A DNA stretch of 64,000 bases from Marmoricola sp. (lineage in GTDB: Bacteria > Actinomycetota > Actinomycetes > Propionibacteriales > Nocardioidaceae): the NCBI GenBank assembly GCA_025965195.1, contig JAOPXK010000015.1:27031-91030 (forward strand), in the 5' to 3' direction. Positions 48,949 through 56,851 of this stretch are shown in pieces; within the stretch, counting starts at the first letter, position 1; every line of letters starts with the position of its first letter. Below the pieces are notes generated by a model that was given only the letters and a program-made list of their open reading frames with translations, did no database searches and was not told where the DNA came from. The position numbers and the translations under genes were made by a program.

Positions 48949-49215
48949 ATGTGCCTCGGGATTCCCGGTCAGGTGGTCGAGCTGGTGCCCGGATTCGGTG
49001 ACCAGCTCGCGGTCGTCGATGTCCAGGGCGCGCATCGCAGGATCAACATCGGGATGCTCGACGAGGCCCCCGAGCCCGGGAGCTGGGTGCTCATCCACAT
49101 GGGCTTCGCCCTGGAGGTCGTCGACGAGTCGGCCGCCGACGGCGCGCTGAGCGGCCTCGAGATGATGGGCCGGGCCCGGGAGGACAGCGACGAGCCGGAG
49201 GTGCGCGGTGCCTGA
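48949..49215 (+). CDS. hypC: Hydrogenase assembly chaperone HypC
   Basis: 88 aa from the ATG giving MCLGIPGQVVELVPG, with GAAGGAG in front. The N-terminal Met-Cys is the signature of HypC/HybG; the Cys contacts HypD and the precursor large subunit while the Fe(CN)2CO unit is made and passed on. The small beta-barrel continues through GSWVLIHMGFALEVVDE. Its partners HypD, HypE and HypF are not in the window. It overlaps the DUF6390 gene by eight bases. Confidence 0.94.
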   Translation: MCLGIPGQVVELVPGFGDQLAVVDVQGAHRRINIGMLDEAPEPGSWVLIHMGFALEVVDESAADGALSGLEMMGRAREDSDEPEVRGA

Positions 49216-49996
49216 GCTCCCGCCGTCCGCAGTCGCAGGCCCGGTGCTGTTCGCGAGATACGCCTACCCGCCGAACTCGCACGGCTACTGCGGTCCGAAC
49301 GACCACACCGCCTTCTTCCAGCAGGGCATGGCCGGCGACGACCGCGGGCTGCGGGCGATGTCACAGCAGTTCGCCGGTGCTTGGCCCTACCTCGAGCTGA
49401 TCGCCGGCTCACTCGGGCTCAACGATCCGCTGGACCCTCGGGTGGTCAATGCCTACTGGGTGGGCAGCCCCGAGCTGGACCGGGTCTCCACGCGTGCCGT
49501 CGGCAATTCGATGGACGAGCGGTTCCGCTTTCGCGCCGGGCCCGGCTTCGGTCACCTGACCGAGAGCGTGCTCGCCGGCGGAGTGCCCCACCACAGCTTT
49601 GCGGTGTTCTGCATCTATCCCTGGACAGGTCTCCTCAGCGAGGGGCGCAAGGCCGAGCACGCGCTGACGGTGCTCGACCAGTGCCGGATCCGTTGGGGGA
49701 AGGTGCTTGCGGTGCAGGGCGACCAGGTGGTCGTCGAGTCCACCCCGCTGACCTGGGACGGCCACCTGCTCGGCTTCGGCGAGCCCCGCTCGGAATCGGT
49801 GACCAGGTCGGTCGACGGAGTGGGCATGGCCACTCCCTTCGAGATCGGCGACTGGGTCTCGATGCACTGGGAGTGGGTGTGCGACCGGCTCACGGAGGGC
49901 CAGGTCCGCCACCTCCGTGACTTCACGGTCCGGCACCTGCGCATCGTCAACGAAGGCAACCTCCACTCGGGTCCGGCAGCACTTCTCGGTACCTGA
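49208..49996 (+). CDS. Hydrogenase-locus DUF6390 family protein
   Basis: 262 aa from a GTG that overlaps hypC by eight bases. The N-terminus GPVLFARYAYPPNSHGYCGPNDHTAFFQQ contains a Cys-Gly-Pro with nearby His, and there are aromatic-rich segments (FAVFCIYPWTGLLSEG, GDWVSMHWEWVCDRL). I recall this as DUF6390, associated with actinobacterial hydrogenase loci. No membrane segment is visible. The function is unknown; maturation or complex assembly is a guess from linkage. Confidence 0.78.
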   Translation: MPELPPSAVAGPVLFARYAYPPNSHGYCGPNDHTAFFQQGMAGDDRGLRAMSQQFAGAWPYLELIAGSLGLNDPLDPRVVNAYWVGSPELDRVSTRAVGNSMDERFRFRAGPGFGHLTESVLAGGVPHHSFAVFCIYPWTGLLSEGRKAEHALTVLDQCRIRWGKVLAVQGDQVVVESTPLTWDGHLLGFGEPRSESVTRSVDGVGMATPFEIGDWVSMHWEWVCDRLTEGQVRHLRDFTVRHLRIVNEGNLHSGPAALLGT

Positions 49997-50006
49997 AAGG
50001 ACGACG

Positions 50007-51161
50007 ATGGAACTCCCTCCTCGCGCACAGGACCCGACCGGAGCCGCCACCCGCCTGGACCTGCCCCGCAGATCTATCCTCGCCGGCGCCGTCGGGCTCG
50101 GCGCCGCTGCCGTGCTCTCGGGCTGTGGCAGCGACTCCCCCGCTACGACGAACCCCCGAAGCATCGTGGTCAAGGACCAGCGCGGGACCACGTTGAAGTT
50201 CGACAAGCCGGTACGCCGGATCGTCACGATCCCCATCCCCGCAGCCGCGATCGTGATGGCAGTCGACCAGTCGGCCGCGCACATCGTCGGCATGAACGAC
50301 CAGTCCTGGACCGCCGTACGCGACGGCATCATCAGCACGATCTACCCGACTGCGCTGCACATCGCCCACGGTGTCGCCGCCGAGGACTTCTCCCCCAACA
50401 TCGAGAGCATCCTCGCGCTGCGCCCTGACGTGGTCGTGCAATGGTCCAGCCAGGGCAACGGGATCATCACGCCGCTGGAGAACGCCGGACTGCCCGTCCT
50501 CGGCGTCGACTATGGCACGCTCGACGACCTTGAGATCTGGCTGACGATGTTCTCGACGATGCTCGGCAAGCCCGAGCGGGGCGAGGCCATGAACGCCCGC
50601 ACCGCGACGGCACAGGACGCGATGGTCAAGGAGGCGGCCACCCGGGCCGGGCGACCGCCCCGGGTGCTCTACTTCCTGCGGTTCGCCGACAGCATGCAGG
50701 TCGCGGGCGCGGAGACCTTCAACCACGAGTACATCAAGCTGGTCGGCGCCGAGAACGCCGCGGCAGAGATCACCGGCGGCTTCGGAGACGTCGACATCGA
50801 GCAGGTGCTCCGCTGGGACCCGGACATCGTGCTCCTCGGCACCTTCGACGCCGCGCTCCCCAAGGACATCTACGACGACCCGGTCTGGAAGGACGTGTCC
50901 GCCGTACGGTCGCGTCGGGTCTACAAGGTGCCTCTGGGCGGCTACCGCTGGGACCCGCCGAGCCAGGAGACCCCGTTGATGTGGCGCTGGCTCGCCGACA
51001 TCGCCTTCCCGACGGGCGCCGCCTCCGGCCTCCGGACCGCCATCACCGACGACTACGGTTTCCTCTACCGGACCGCTCCCACGCCCACCGAGATCGACGA
51101 CATCCTGTGGATGGACGACAACTCGGCCTCGGCCTCCTACGGTCAGTTCCGTGCTACCTGA
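50007..51161 (+). CDS. FecB/BtuF-type ABC transporter substrate-binding lipoprotein
   Basis: 384 aa from the ATG giving MELPPRAQDP, ten bases after the DUF6390 gene and with GAAAGGACGACG in front. The leader LPRRSILAGAVGLGAAAVLSGCGSD combines a twin-arginine and a lipobox, so it is probably a Tat-exported lipoprotein. Two lobes of the periplasmic-binding fold follow (RRIVTIPIPAAAIVMAVDQ; ILALRPDVVVQWSSQGN; VLRWDPDIVLLG). The family carries iron-siderophore, heme, cobalamin or, in some Helicobacter cases, nickel. Its position in the hydrogenase operon hints at Ni or Fe uptake, but the ligand is unproven. Confidence 0.88.
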   Translation: MELPPRAQDPTGAATRLDLPRRSILAGAVGLGAAAVLSGCGSDSPATTNPRSIVVKDQRGTTLKFDKPVRRIVTIPIPAAAIVMAVDQSAAHIVGMNDQSWTAVRDGIISTIYPTALHIAHGVAAEDFSPNIESILALRPDVVVQWSSQGNGIITPLENAGLPVLGVDYGTLDDLEIWLTMFSTMLGKPERGEAMNARTATAQDAMVKEAATRAGRPPRVLYFLRFADSMQVAGAETFNHEYIKLVGAENAAAEITGGFGDVDIEQVLRWDPDIVLLGTFDAALPKDIYDDPVWKDVSAVRSRRVYKVPLGGYRWDPPSQETPLMWRWLADIAFPTGAASGLRTAITDDYGFLYRTAPTPTEIDDILWMDDNSASASYGQFRAT

Positions 51162-52227
51162 AGCGCCTCCTCGGCCTCGGACCAGGATCCGGCGCAGCCG
51201 GCGCGCGTTGCGGCGGCCGAACACGCCGACAGCGGTCGCGATCACGGCGGTCGCGCTGGTCGTGGTGTCCGTGGTCGCGCTCTCCGTCGGTCGCTATCCC
51301 GTCCCGCTGTGGCACGTGGTGGGCGTCGTGACGTCGGGAGCGTTCGGCAGTGACTCGGTCAGCGACCCGGAACGCACCGTGGTCATCCTGGTCAGGCTGC
51401 CGCGGCTGCTGCTCGCCATCCTCGTCGGTGGCGGACTCGGCCTTGCGGGAGCCGCGCTGCAGGCGACGTTTCGCAACCCGCTCGTCAGCCCGGAGATCAT
51501 CGGGGTCTCCGCCGGCGCGTCGCTCGGTGGAGCACTCGCCCTCCTGCTCGGGCTCGGGTCGATCTTCCTGGTCGGCGGCGCCTTCGTCTTCGGCCTGTCC
51601 GCACTGGCCCTGCTCTTCGTGCTGACGCTCGGGCGGAGCGGGACTCCCATGCTCATGGTCGTCCTCGGCGGAGTGGTGGTCGGCTCGTTCTTCTCGGCAC
51701 TGGTCTCGCTCGTCACCTATGTCGCGGACCCCTACACGACGCTCCCGGCGATCGTGTTCTGGCTGCTGGGCAGCGTCGCGACCGCGACCTCCACGAAGGT
51801 GGTGATCGCGGCGGTGCCGATCCTGGCCGGCGCCGCGGTCATCATGCTGCTGCGCTGGCGGCTCAACGTGCTCTCGCTCGGCGACGAGGAGGCCGAGTCA
51901 CTCGGGATGAACCCGAGCCGGATGCGCTGGACGATCCTGGTGGCGACGTCGCTGATCGTGGCTGGAGCCGTGGCCGTCAGTGGGGTCATCGGCTGGGTCG
52001 GCCTGGTCATCCCGCACCTGGCCCGGATGTGGGTCGGCCCGGACCATCGGGTGCTGCTGCCGGTCTCGTTCCTGGCCGGCGCGGTCTACCTCGTCCTGAT
52101 CGACAGCCTTGCCCGGACGATGACCGCCGGCGAGATCCCGTTGGGGGTGCTGACCGCGATGATCGGCGCACCGGTGTTCTTCCTGCTGCTGCGTGGCAAC
52201 CGAGACCGGATCTGGGACCATGCTTGA
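51151..52227 (+). CDS. FecCD/BtuC-type ABC transporter permease
   Basis: 358 aa from a GTG that overlaps the binding-protein gene by 11 bases. Eight to ten hydrophobic segments and the FecCD signature RLPRLLLAILVGGGLGLAGAALQATFRNPLVSPEIIGVSAGASLGG are clear; the NPLVSPE stretch and the later GWVGLVIPHLARMWVGPDHR contact the ATPase. A single permease gene would act as a homodimer. The first 25 residues are basic and cytosolic. Confidence 0.93.
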   Translation: MLPEAPPRPRTRIRRSRRALRRPNTPTAVAITAVALVVVSVVALSVGRYPVPLWHVVGVVTSGAFGSDSVSDPERTVVILVRLPRLLLAILVGGGLGLAGAALQATFRNPLVSPEIIGVSAGASLGGALALLLGLGSIFLVGGAFVFGLSALALLFVLTLGRSGTPMLMVVLGGVVVGSFFSALVSLVTYVADPYTTLPAIVFWLLGSVATATSTKVVIAAVPILAGAAVIMLLRWRLNVLSLGDEEAESLGMNPSRMRWTILVATSLIVAGAVAVSGVIGWVGLVIPHLARMWVGPDHRVLLPVSFLAGAVYLVLIDSLARTMTAGEIPLGVLTAMIGAPVFFLLLRGNRDRIWDHA

Positions 52228-52972
52228 GCTCGATGACGTCGGCTTCGGTTACGAGCCCGGAGCCTGGGTCTTCCGCCACCTGAGCCTGACCGTGCCGTCG
52301 GGGTCGATCACCGCCGTGCTCGGCCCGAACGGCCGGGGCAAGACCACCCTGGTCCGCTGCGCCGCAGGGTTGCTGAAGCCGCGCGAGGGTGTGGTCACCC
52401 ACGACGGACCGATCGGCTTCGTCCCCCAGGCGCGTGGCGGCGCATTCGCCTACCGGGCAGTCGACATGGTGCTGATGGGTCGTGTCAGGCAGGTCGGCCT
52501 GTTCGCGTCGCCGGGGCGTGATGATCGGGTGGCCGCGATCGATGCGATGGAACGGACCGGGGTCGGCCACCTTCGGGACCGGCAGTTCCCCACCCTCAGC
52601 GGAGGCGAGCAGCAACTGGTGCTGATCGCCAGGGCGCTCGCCTCGGACTGCCCGATGCTCGTGCTCGACGAACCGTCCACCGGCCTCGACCTGCACAACC
52701 AGGCGCAGATCCTGTCGTTGCTGCGCAAGCTCGTGGCCGACGGGATGGGCGTGCTGCTGACCACCCACCATCCCGACCAGGCGCTCTTCCTTGCCGACTC
52801 CGTGCTGCTGATGGGTGGCCCTGACGACGTACGCACTGGTCCGGCGGCTGAGCTCCTCACCGATGCGGAGCTCTCCCGGCTGTACGCCATCGACGTCCAC
52901 ACGCTGACCTACGAACAGAACGGCAACGAGCGCAGGGCCATCGTCACGCGCTACGGCGACGAGCTCGACTGA
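52220..52972 (+). CDS. FecE/BtuD-type ABC transporter ATP-binding protein
   Basis: 250 aa from the ATG giving MLELDDVGFGYEPGAW, overlapping the permease by eight bases. Walker A GPNGRGKTT, Q-loop FVPQARGG, signature LSGGEQQ, Walker B MLVLDEPSTGLD and switch His (LLTTHH) are intact. The ORF track's nine extra residues lie inside the permease. It completes the importer and is the last gene of the locus; the next gene is convergent ten bases on. Confidence 0.94.
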   Translation: MLELDDVGFGYEPGAWVFRHLSLTVPSGSITAVLGPNGRGKTTLVRCAAGLLKPREGVVTHDGPIGFVPQARGGAFAYRAVDMVLMGRVRQVGLFASPGRDDRVAAIDAMERTGVGHLRDRQFPTLSGGEQQLVLIARALASDCPMLVLDEPSTGLDLHNQAQILSLLRKLVADGMGVLLTTHHPDQALFLADSVLLMGGPDDVRTGPAAELLTDAELSRLYAIDVHTLTYEQNGNERRAIVTRYGDELD

Positions 52973-52981
52973 CCGGCCGGG

Positions 52982-53266
52982 TCAGGGGTTTCCGGCTGGC
53001 TGCTTCTCGTCGGTCTGGTCCAGGTCGTCCGGTACGACGACCGGCCGGACGTAGGCCCAGACCAGGAAGAACCCGCCGACGAGCAACAGGGCGATGCCGA
53101 CCCAGAGGTTGGCGTTCACGCCGCCGGCCTTGGCCTTCTGGACGCTCGAGCTTCCGACGATGCCGGCGATGAACAGCACGACTCCGTAGAGGAAGAGCAG
53201 CGCTCCGATGATGTTGCGGATGTCGAAGAGCCCAGCCGCATGACGCTGTGTTTTCGCTGTGGCCAT
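52982..53266 (-). CDS. Small two-helix membrane protein next to the symporter
   Basis: 94 aa from the ATG giving MATAKTQRHAAGLFDIRN, with AAGGAGG eight bases upstream. Two hydrophobic helices lie at about residues 19-42 (IIGALLFLYGVVLFIAGIVG) and 54-78 (LWVGIALLLVGGFFLVWAYV), and the tail is acidic. It follows the sodium:solute symporter by 22 bases on the same strand. The layout (small two-helix protein with a large SSS symporter) resembles DUF485/YjcH-type partners, although the sequence is not clearly DUF485. Confidence 0.75.
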   Translation of the reverse strand: MATAKTQRHAAGLFDIRNIIGALLFLYGVVLFIAGIVGSSSVQKAKAGGVNANLWVGIALLLVGGFFLVWAYVRPVVVPDDLDQTDEKQPAGNP

Positions 53267-53288
53267 CACGGCCACCTCCTTCAAAGGG

Positions 53289-54989
53289 TCAGCGGAAGAG
53301 GATGTTCAAGATGATGACCATGACCAGGGCGACGCCGGCGAGCTTGGGCGGCGACTGCCACCAGGAGCCGCCGTGATCATCGTGATGGTCTTCCTTCGGG
53401 GTCAGCGAGTAGACCAGCCCGCGCAGCTCGCTCTCCGGCTTCGGCAGCGTCACCGTGGTGACGACGACACTGACCAGGATGTCGACCACGAAGGCGGCAC
53501 CTGCAGCGACGAAGCTCGCGCCCTGCCCGCTGAGGTTCACCACACCGGTGCTGAGCGAGCCGAGGGCGTCGTTGCTGAGGATTGCGACGACCACGGCGGA
53601 CAAGGTGCCGCTCACCAGCCCGGTCCAGCCTGCTGTCGGGGTCATCCGCTTCCAGAACATGCCGAGGATGAACGTTGCGAACAGCGGGGCGTTGAAGAAC
53701 CCGAACAGCGTCTGCAGATAGTTCATCATGTTGCTGAACTGACCGGCGAGAAGCGACGTACCGATCGCGATGACGGTGGCGCCGAGCGTGGCCCAGCGAC
53801 CGAGCGCGGTGTAGTAGCCGTCCGGCTTGTCCTTCTTGATGTAGGTCTGCCAGATGTCGTAGCTGAAGACCGTGTTGAACGCGGAGACGTTCGCCGCCAT
53901 ACCGGCCATGAACGCGGCGAGAAGGCCTGCGATGGCGACACCGAGCAGTCCGTTGGGGAGTACGTCGCGCATCAGTAGCAGGATCGAGTCGTTGTAGTCG
54001 ATGGGACCGCCCTTGCCTCCTGCGGCCTTGTACTTCGCAAGCTCGGGAACGAGTACGGCGGCCAACATGCCCGGCACGATGATGATGAACGGGATGAACA
54101 TCTTCGGGAACGCGCCGATGATCGGTGCTCGCCGCGCGGAGTTCATGTCCTTGCTCGCCATCGCCCGCTGCACCTCGACGAAGTTCGTCGTCCAATAGCC
54201 GAACGACAGCACGAAGCCCAGACCGAAGACGATCCCGATGACCGACCAGAACGACGACGTGAAACCGGTCAGCGAGTTGCCCGGCCAGGACGACAGCTGG
54301 CTGGTCGTGTGCGCGGTGGCCATCTTGTCCTTCAGACCGCCCCAGCCGCCGACCTTGTGCAGCGCGATCACGGTCAGCGGCAGCAGCGCGGCCACGATCA
54401 CGAAGAACTGCAGCACCTCGTTGTAGATCGCGGCCGAAAGCCCGCCGAGAGTGATGTAGGAGAGGACGATCAACGCCGCGGCAACCGTCGAGACCCAGAT
54501 CGGCCAGCCGAGCAGGCTGTTCACGATGGTGGCGAGCAGGTAGAGGTTCACGCCCGCGATCAGGACCTGCGCAATCGCGAAGCTGATCGAGTTCACCAGG
54601 TGGGCCGTCGGTCCGAACCGTCGGAGCATGAACTCCGGGACCGATCGGACCTTGGAGCCGTAGTAGAACGGCATCATCACCACGGCGAGGAAGAGCATCG
54701 CCGGGATCGCGCCGATCCAGTAGTAGTGGAAGGTCGGCATCCCGATCTCGGCCCCGTTCGCCGACATGCCCATGACCTCGACCGCACCGAGGTTGGCGGA
54801 GATGAACGCCAGGCCCGTCACCCAGGCCGGCAGCGAGCGGCCCGACAGGAAGAAGTCGAGGCTGGTCGACACCGATCGGCGAGCCATCAGCCCGATGCCG
54901 AGGACGAACACGAAATACGTCGCAATGAGCAGGTAGTCGACCCAGTTCGCATCCAGCCGAAGGATCGAGCTCGAGTCCAGTGCGATCAT
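53289..54989 (-). CDS. Sodium:solute symporter (SSS family)
   Basis: 566 aa with about 13-14 hydrophobic segments. The N-terminus DYLLIATYFVFVLGIGLMARRSVSTSLDFFLSGRSLPAWVTGLAFISANLGAVEVMGMS is typical of SSS proteins (FFLAGR-like motif, Na+-site residues in helix 1). It resembles the SGLT/galactose-type branch more than acetate permease ActP. The solute is unknown; a galE gene lies divergently next door, which weakly suggests sugar. A perfect 11-base-arm palindrome precedes the start and probably regulates it. A 1160-codon shadow ORF runs through this gene in another frame. Confidence 0.9.
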   Translation of the reverse strand: MIALDSSSILRLDANWVDYLLIATYFVFVLGIGLMARRSVSTSLDFFLSGRSLPAWVTGLAFISANLGAVEVMGMSANGAEIGMPTFHYYWIGAIPAMLFLAVVMMPFYYGSKVRSVPEFMLRRFGPTAHLVNSISFAIAQVLIAGVNLYLLATIVNSLLGWPIWVSTVAAALIVLSYITLGGLSAAIYNEVLQFFVIVAALLPLTVIALHKVGGWGGLKDKMATAHTTSQLSSWPGNSLTGFTSSFWSVIGIVFGLGFVLSFGYWTTNFVEVQRAMASKDMNSARRAPIIGAFPKMFIPFIIIVPGMLAAVLVPELAKYKAAGGKGGPIDYNDSILLLMRDVLPNGLLGVAIAGLLAAFMAGMAANVSAFNTVFSYDIWQTYIKKDKPDGYYTALGRWATLGATVIAIGTSLLAGQFSNMMNYLQTLFGFFNAPLFATFILGMFWKRMTPTAGWTGLVSGTLSAVVVAILSNDALGSLSTGVVNLSGQGASFVAAGAAFVVDILVSVVVTTVTLPKPESELRGLVYSLTPKEDHHDDHGGSWWQSPPKLAGVALVMVIILNILFR

Positions 54990-55007
54990 TGCGCCTCCCA
55001 GAGAAAG

Positions 55008-55031
55008 GGTGCCTGAAGCTCTTCAGGCACC
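55008..55031. promoter_or_regulatory. Perfect inverted repeat upstream of the symporter
   Basis: GGTGCCTGAAG-CT-CTTCAGGCACC, 11-base arms. It lies 19 bases before the symporter ATG and 59 bases before galE. There is no T-run, so it is more likely an operator (or a leader hairpin) than a terminator. Confidence 0.65.
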
Positions 55032-55089
55032 TACTACCGTGACTACCTTTCCCAGCCAGCGGCGTTTCATGCACCACTAGGCTCAACGC

Positions 55090-56052
55090 ATGACTTGGTT
55101 GGTGACTGGCGGAGCGGGCTACATCGGCGCGCATGTGGTGCGGGCGTTCAAGGAGGTCGGCCTCCAGGCCGTCGTACTGGACGACCTCTCGAGTGGGCAT
55201 CGCACGTTCATCGACGCCGACACTCCCTTCGTCGAGGGCACGATCCTCGACACTCCCCTGGTCGCCAGGGCCCTCGCGGACCACTCGGTTGAGGGCGTCG
55301 TGCACGTGGCGGGCTTCAAGTACGCCGGTGTGTCGGTCTCGCGGCCGATCCACACCTACGACCAGAACGTCACCGGCACGCTCTCGCTGCTCAGGGCGAT
55401 GCAGGACCAGGGCGTCGACAAGGTGGTGTTCTCCTCGAGCGCCGCAACGTTCGGCACTCCGGACGTCGAAATTGTCACCGAAGAGACCAGGACCGCCCCC
55501 GAGTCGCCGTACGGCGAGAGCAAGCTGATCGGCGAGTGGCTGCTCCGTGACCAGGCGATCGCAACGGGTCTCAAGCACACCTCGCTGCGCTACTTCAACG
55601 TCGTCGGCTCGGGCAGCGACGACCTCTACGACACCAGTCCGCACAACCTGTTCCCGATCGCGTTCGAGATGTTGCTCGCCGGGAAGACCCCGAGGATCAA
55701 CGGCGACGACTACGCGACGCCCGACGGCACCTGCGTGCGTGACTACGTGCACGTCGCCGACCTCGCGGTCTCGCACGTTGCGGCGGCACGCAGGATGGCT
55801 GCGGGCCAGCCCGTCGAGCCCGTCTACAACCTTGGCAGCGGCGCCGGCTCCTCGGTGCGCGAGATCATGGACACGATCCGCTCGGTCACCGGCATCGACT
55901 TCACCCCCGAGATCACCGCCCGACGTCCCGGCGATCCGGCGCGGATCGTCGCGACCGGCGAGCTGGCAGCGCGCGACCTCGACTGGAAGATGCGCCACAA
56001 CCTCGAGCAGATGGTCCAGTCGGCCTGGCAGGCCCGCTCGTCCGCAGCATGA
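55090..56052 (+). CDS. galE: UDP-glucose 4-epimerase
   Basis: 320 aa. The NAD-binding Rossmann motif TGGAGYIGAHV is at residue 6, the catalytic Tyr-Lys pair is in SPYGESKLIGEW, and LRYFNVVGSG, DYATPDGTCVRDYVHVADLA and VYNLGSGAGSSVREI complete the GalE pattern. It interconverts UDP-glucose and UDP-galactose, feeding cell-wall polysaccharide or galactose use. Slightly shorter than E. coli GalE but full length. It is divergent from the symporter and 21 bases before an SDR gene. Confidence 0.92.
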   Translation: MTWLVTGGAGYIGAHVVRAFKEVGLQAVVLDDLSSGHRTFIDADTPFVEGTILDTPLVARALADHSVEGVVHVAGFKYAGVSVSRPIHTYDQNVTGTLSLLRAMQDQGVDKVVFSSSAATFGTPDVEIVTEETRTAPESPYGESKLIGEWLLRDQAIATGLKHTSLRYFNVVGSGSDDLYDTSPHNLFPIAFEMLLAGKTPRINGDDYATPDGTCVRDYVHVADLAVSHVAAARRMAAGQPVEPVYNLGSGAGSSVREIMDTIRSVTGIDFTPEITARRPGDPARIVATGELAARDLDWKMRHNLEQMVQSAWQARSSAA

Positions 56053-56073
56053 GGCGTCGGGCATCATCGGGGC

Positions 56074-56835
56074 ATGACTGTCTCTGATCTCTTCCGCCTC
56101 GATGGCAAGGTCGCCATCGTCACTGGTGCCTCGTCGGGACTCGGCGTCGCGTTCGCGCAGTCGCTGGCCGAGGCCGGCGCCGATGTCGCCCTCGGTGCGC
56201 GCCGCGTCGACCGGCTGCCCTCGACCGGCGCCCTGGTCGAAGCCGCCGGCCGGCGCGCCCTGTCCGTCGCGACCGACGTCTCCGATCCCGCGTCGTGCCA
56301 GGCGCTGGTCGATGCCACGATGGCGGAGTTCGGCCGGGTCGACATCCTGGTCAACAACGCGGGCTCCGGGACCGCCGTACCCGCCACCCGGGAGACGCCG
56401 GAACAGTTCCGCTCGGTGATCGACGTCAACCTCAACGGGGCCTACTGGATGGCGCAGGCGTGCGGGCGGGTGATGAAGCCGGGCAGCTCGATCATCAACA
56501 TCAGCTCGGTCCTGGGCATCACGACCGGCGGACTCCCCCAGGCGGCGTACTCCGCGTCGAAGGCCGGCCTGAACGGGCTGACCCGCGACCTCGCCCAGCA
56601 GTGGATGGAACGCAAGGGCATCCGGGTCAACTCGATCGCGCCGGGGTTCTTCACCTCGGAGATGACCGACAGCTACCCGCCGGGTTATCTCGATCTCGCG
56701 ATGACGCGGGTGCCCGCCCGGCGCAAGGGCGACCCGGCCGAGCTGGGCGCGACCGTCGTCTTCCTGGCGTCCGATGCGGCGGGCTACATCACCGGTCAAA
56801 CCATCCCCGTCGACGGTGGCATGACCATTGCCTGA
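56074..56835 (+). CDS. Short-chain dehydrogenase/reductase
   Basis: 253 aa. Classical SDR: cofactor motif TGASSGLGVAFAQ, NNAG (ILVNNAGSG), catalytic Ser in NISSVLG and Tyr-Lys in YSASKAG, and C-terminal ITGQTIPVDGGMTIA. Arg-rich AARRVD after the second strand suggests NADP(H). The substrate is not evident; related enzymes include 3-oxoacyl-ACP reductases and gluconate 5-dehydrogenase-like proteins. It lies 21 bases after galE and may share its transcript. Confidence 0.92.
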   Translation: MTVSDLFRLDGKVAIVTGASSGLGVAFAQSLAEAGADVALGARRVDRLPSTGALVEAAGRRALSVATDVSDPASCQALVDATMAEFGRVDILVNNAGSGTAVPATRETPEQFRSVIDVNLNGAYWMAQACGRVMKPGSSIINISSVLGITTGGLPQAAYSASKAGLNGLTRDLAQQWMERKGIRVNSIAPGFFTSEMTDSYPPGYLDLAMTRVPARRKGDPAELGATVVFLASDAAGYITGQTIPVDGGMTIA

Positions 56836-56851
56836 CTGAGACGATGGGGTC

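Noticed and set aside
52971-52983. Terminator after the ABC importer (GACC-GGCCG-GGTC)
   Set aside because: The stem is too short and has no T-run; not called.
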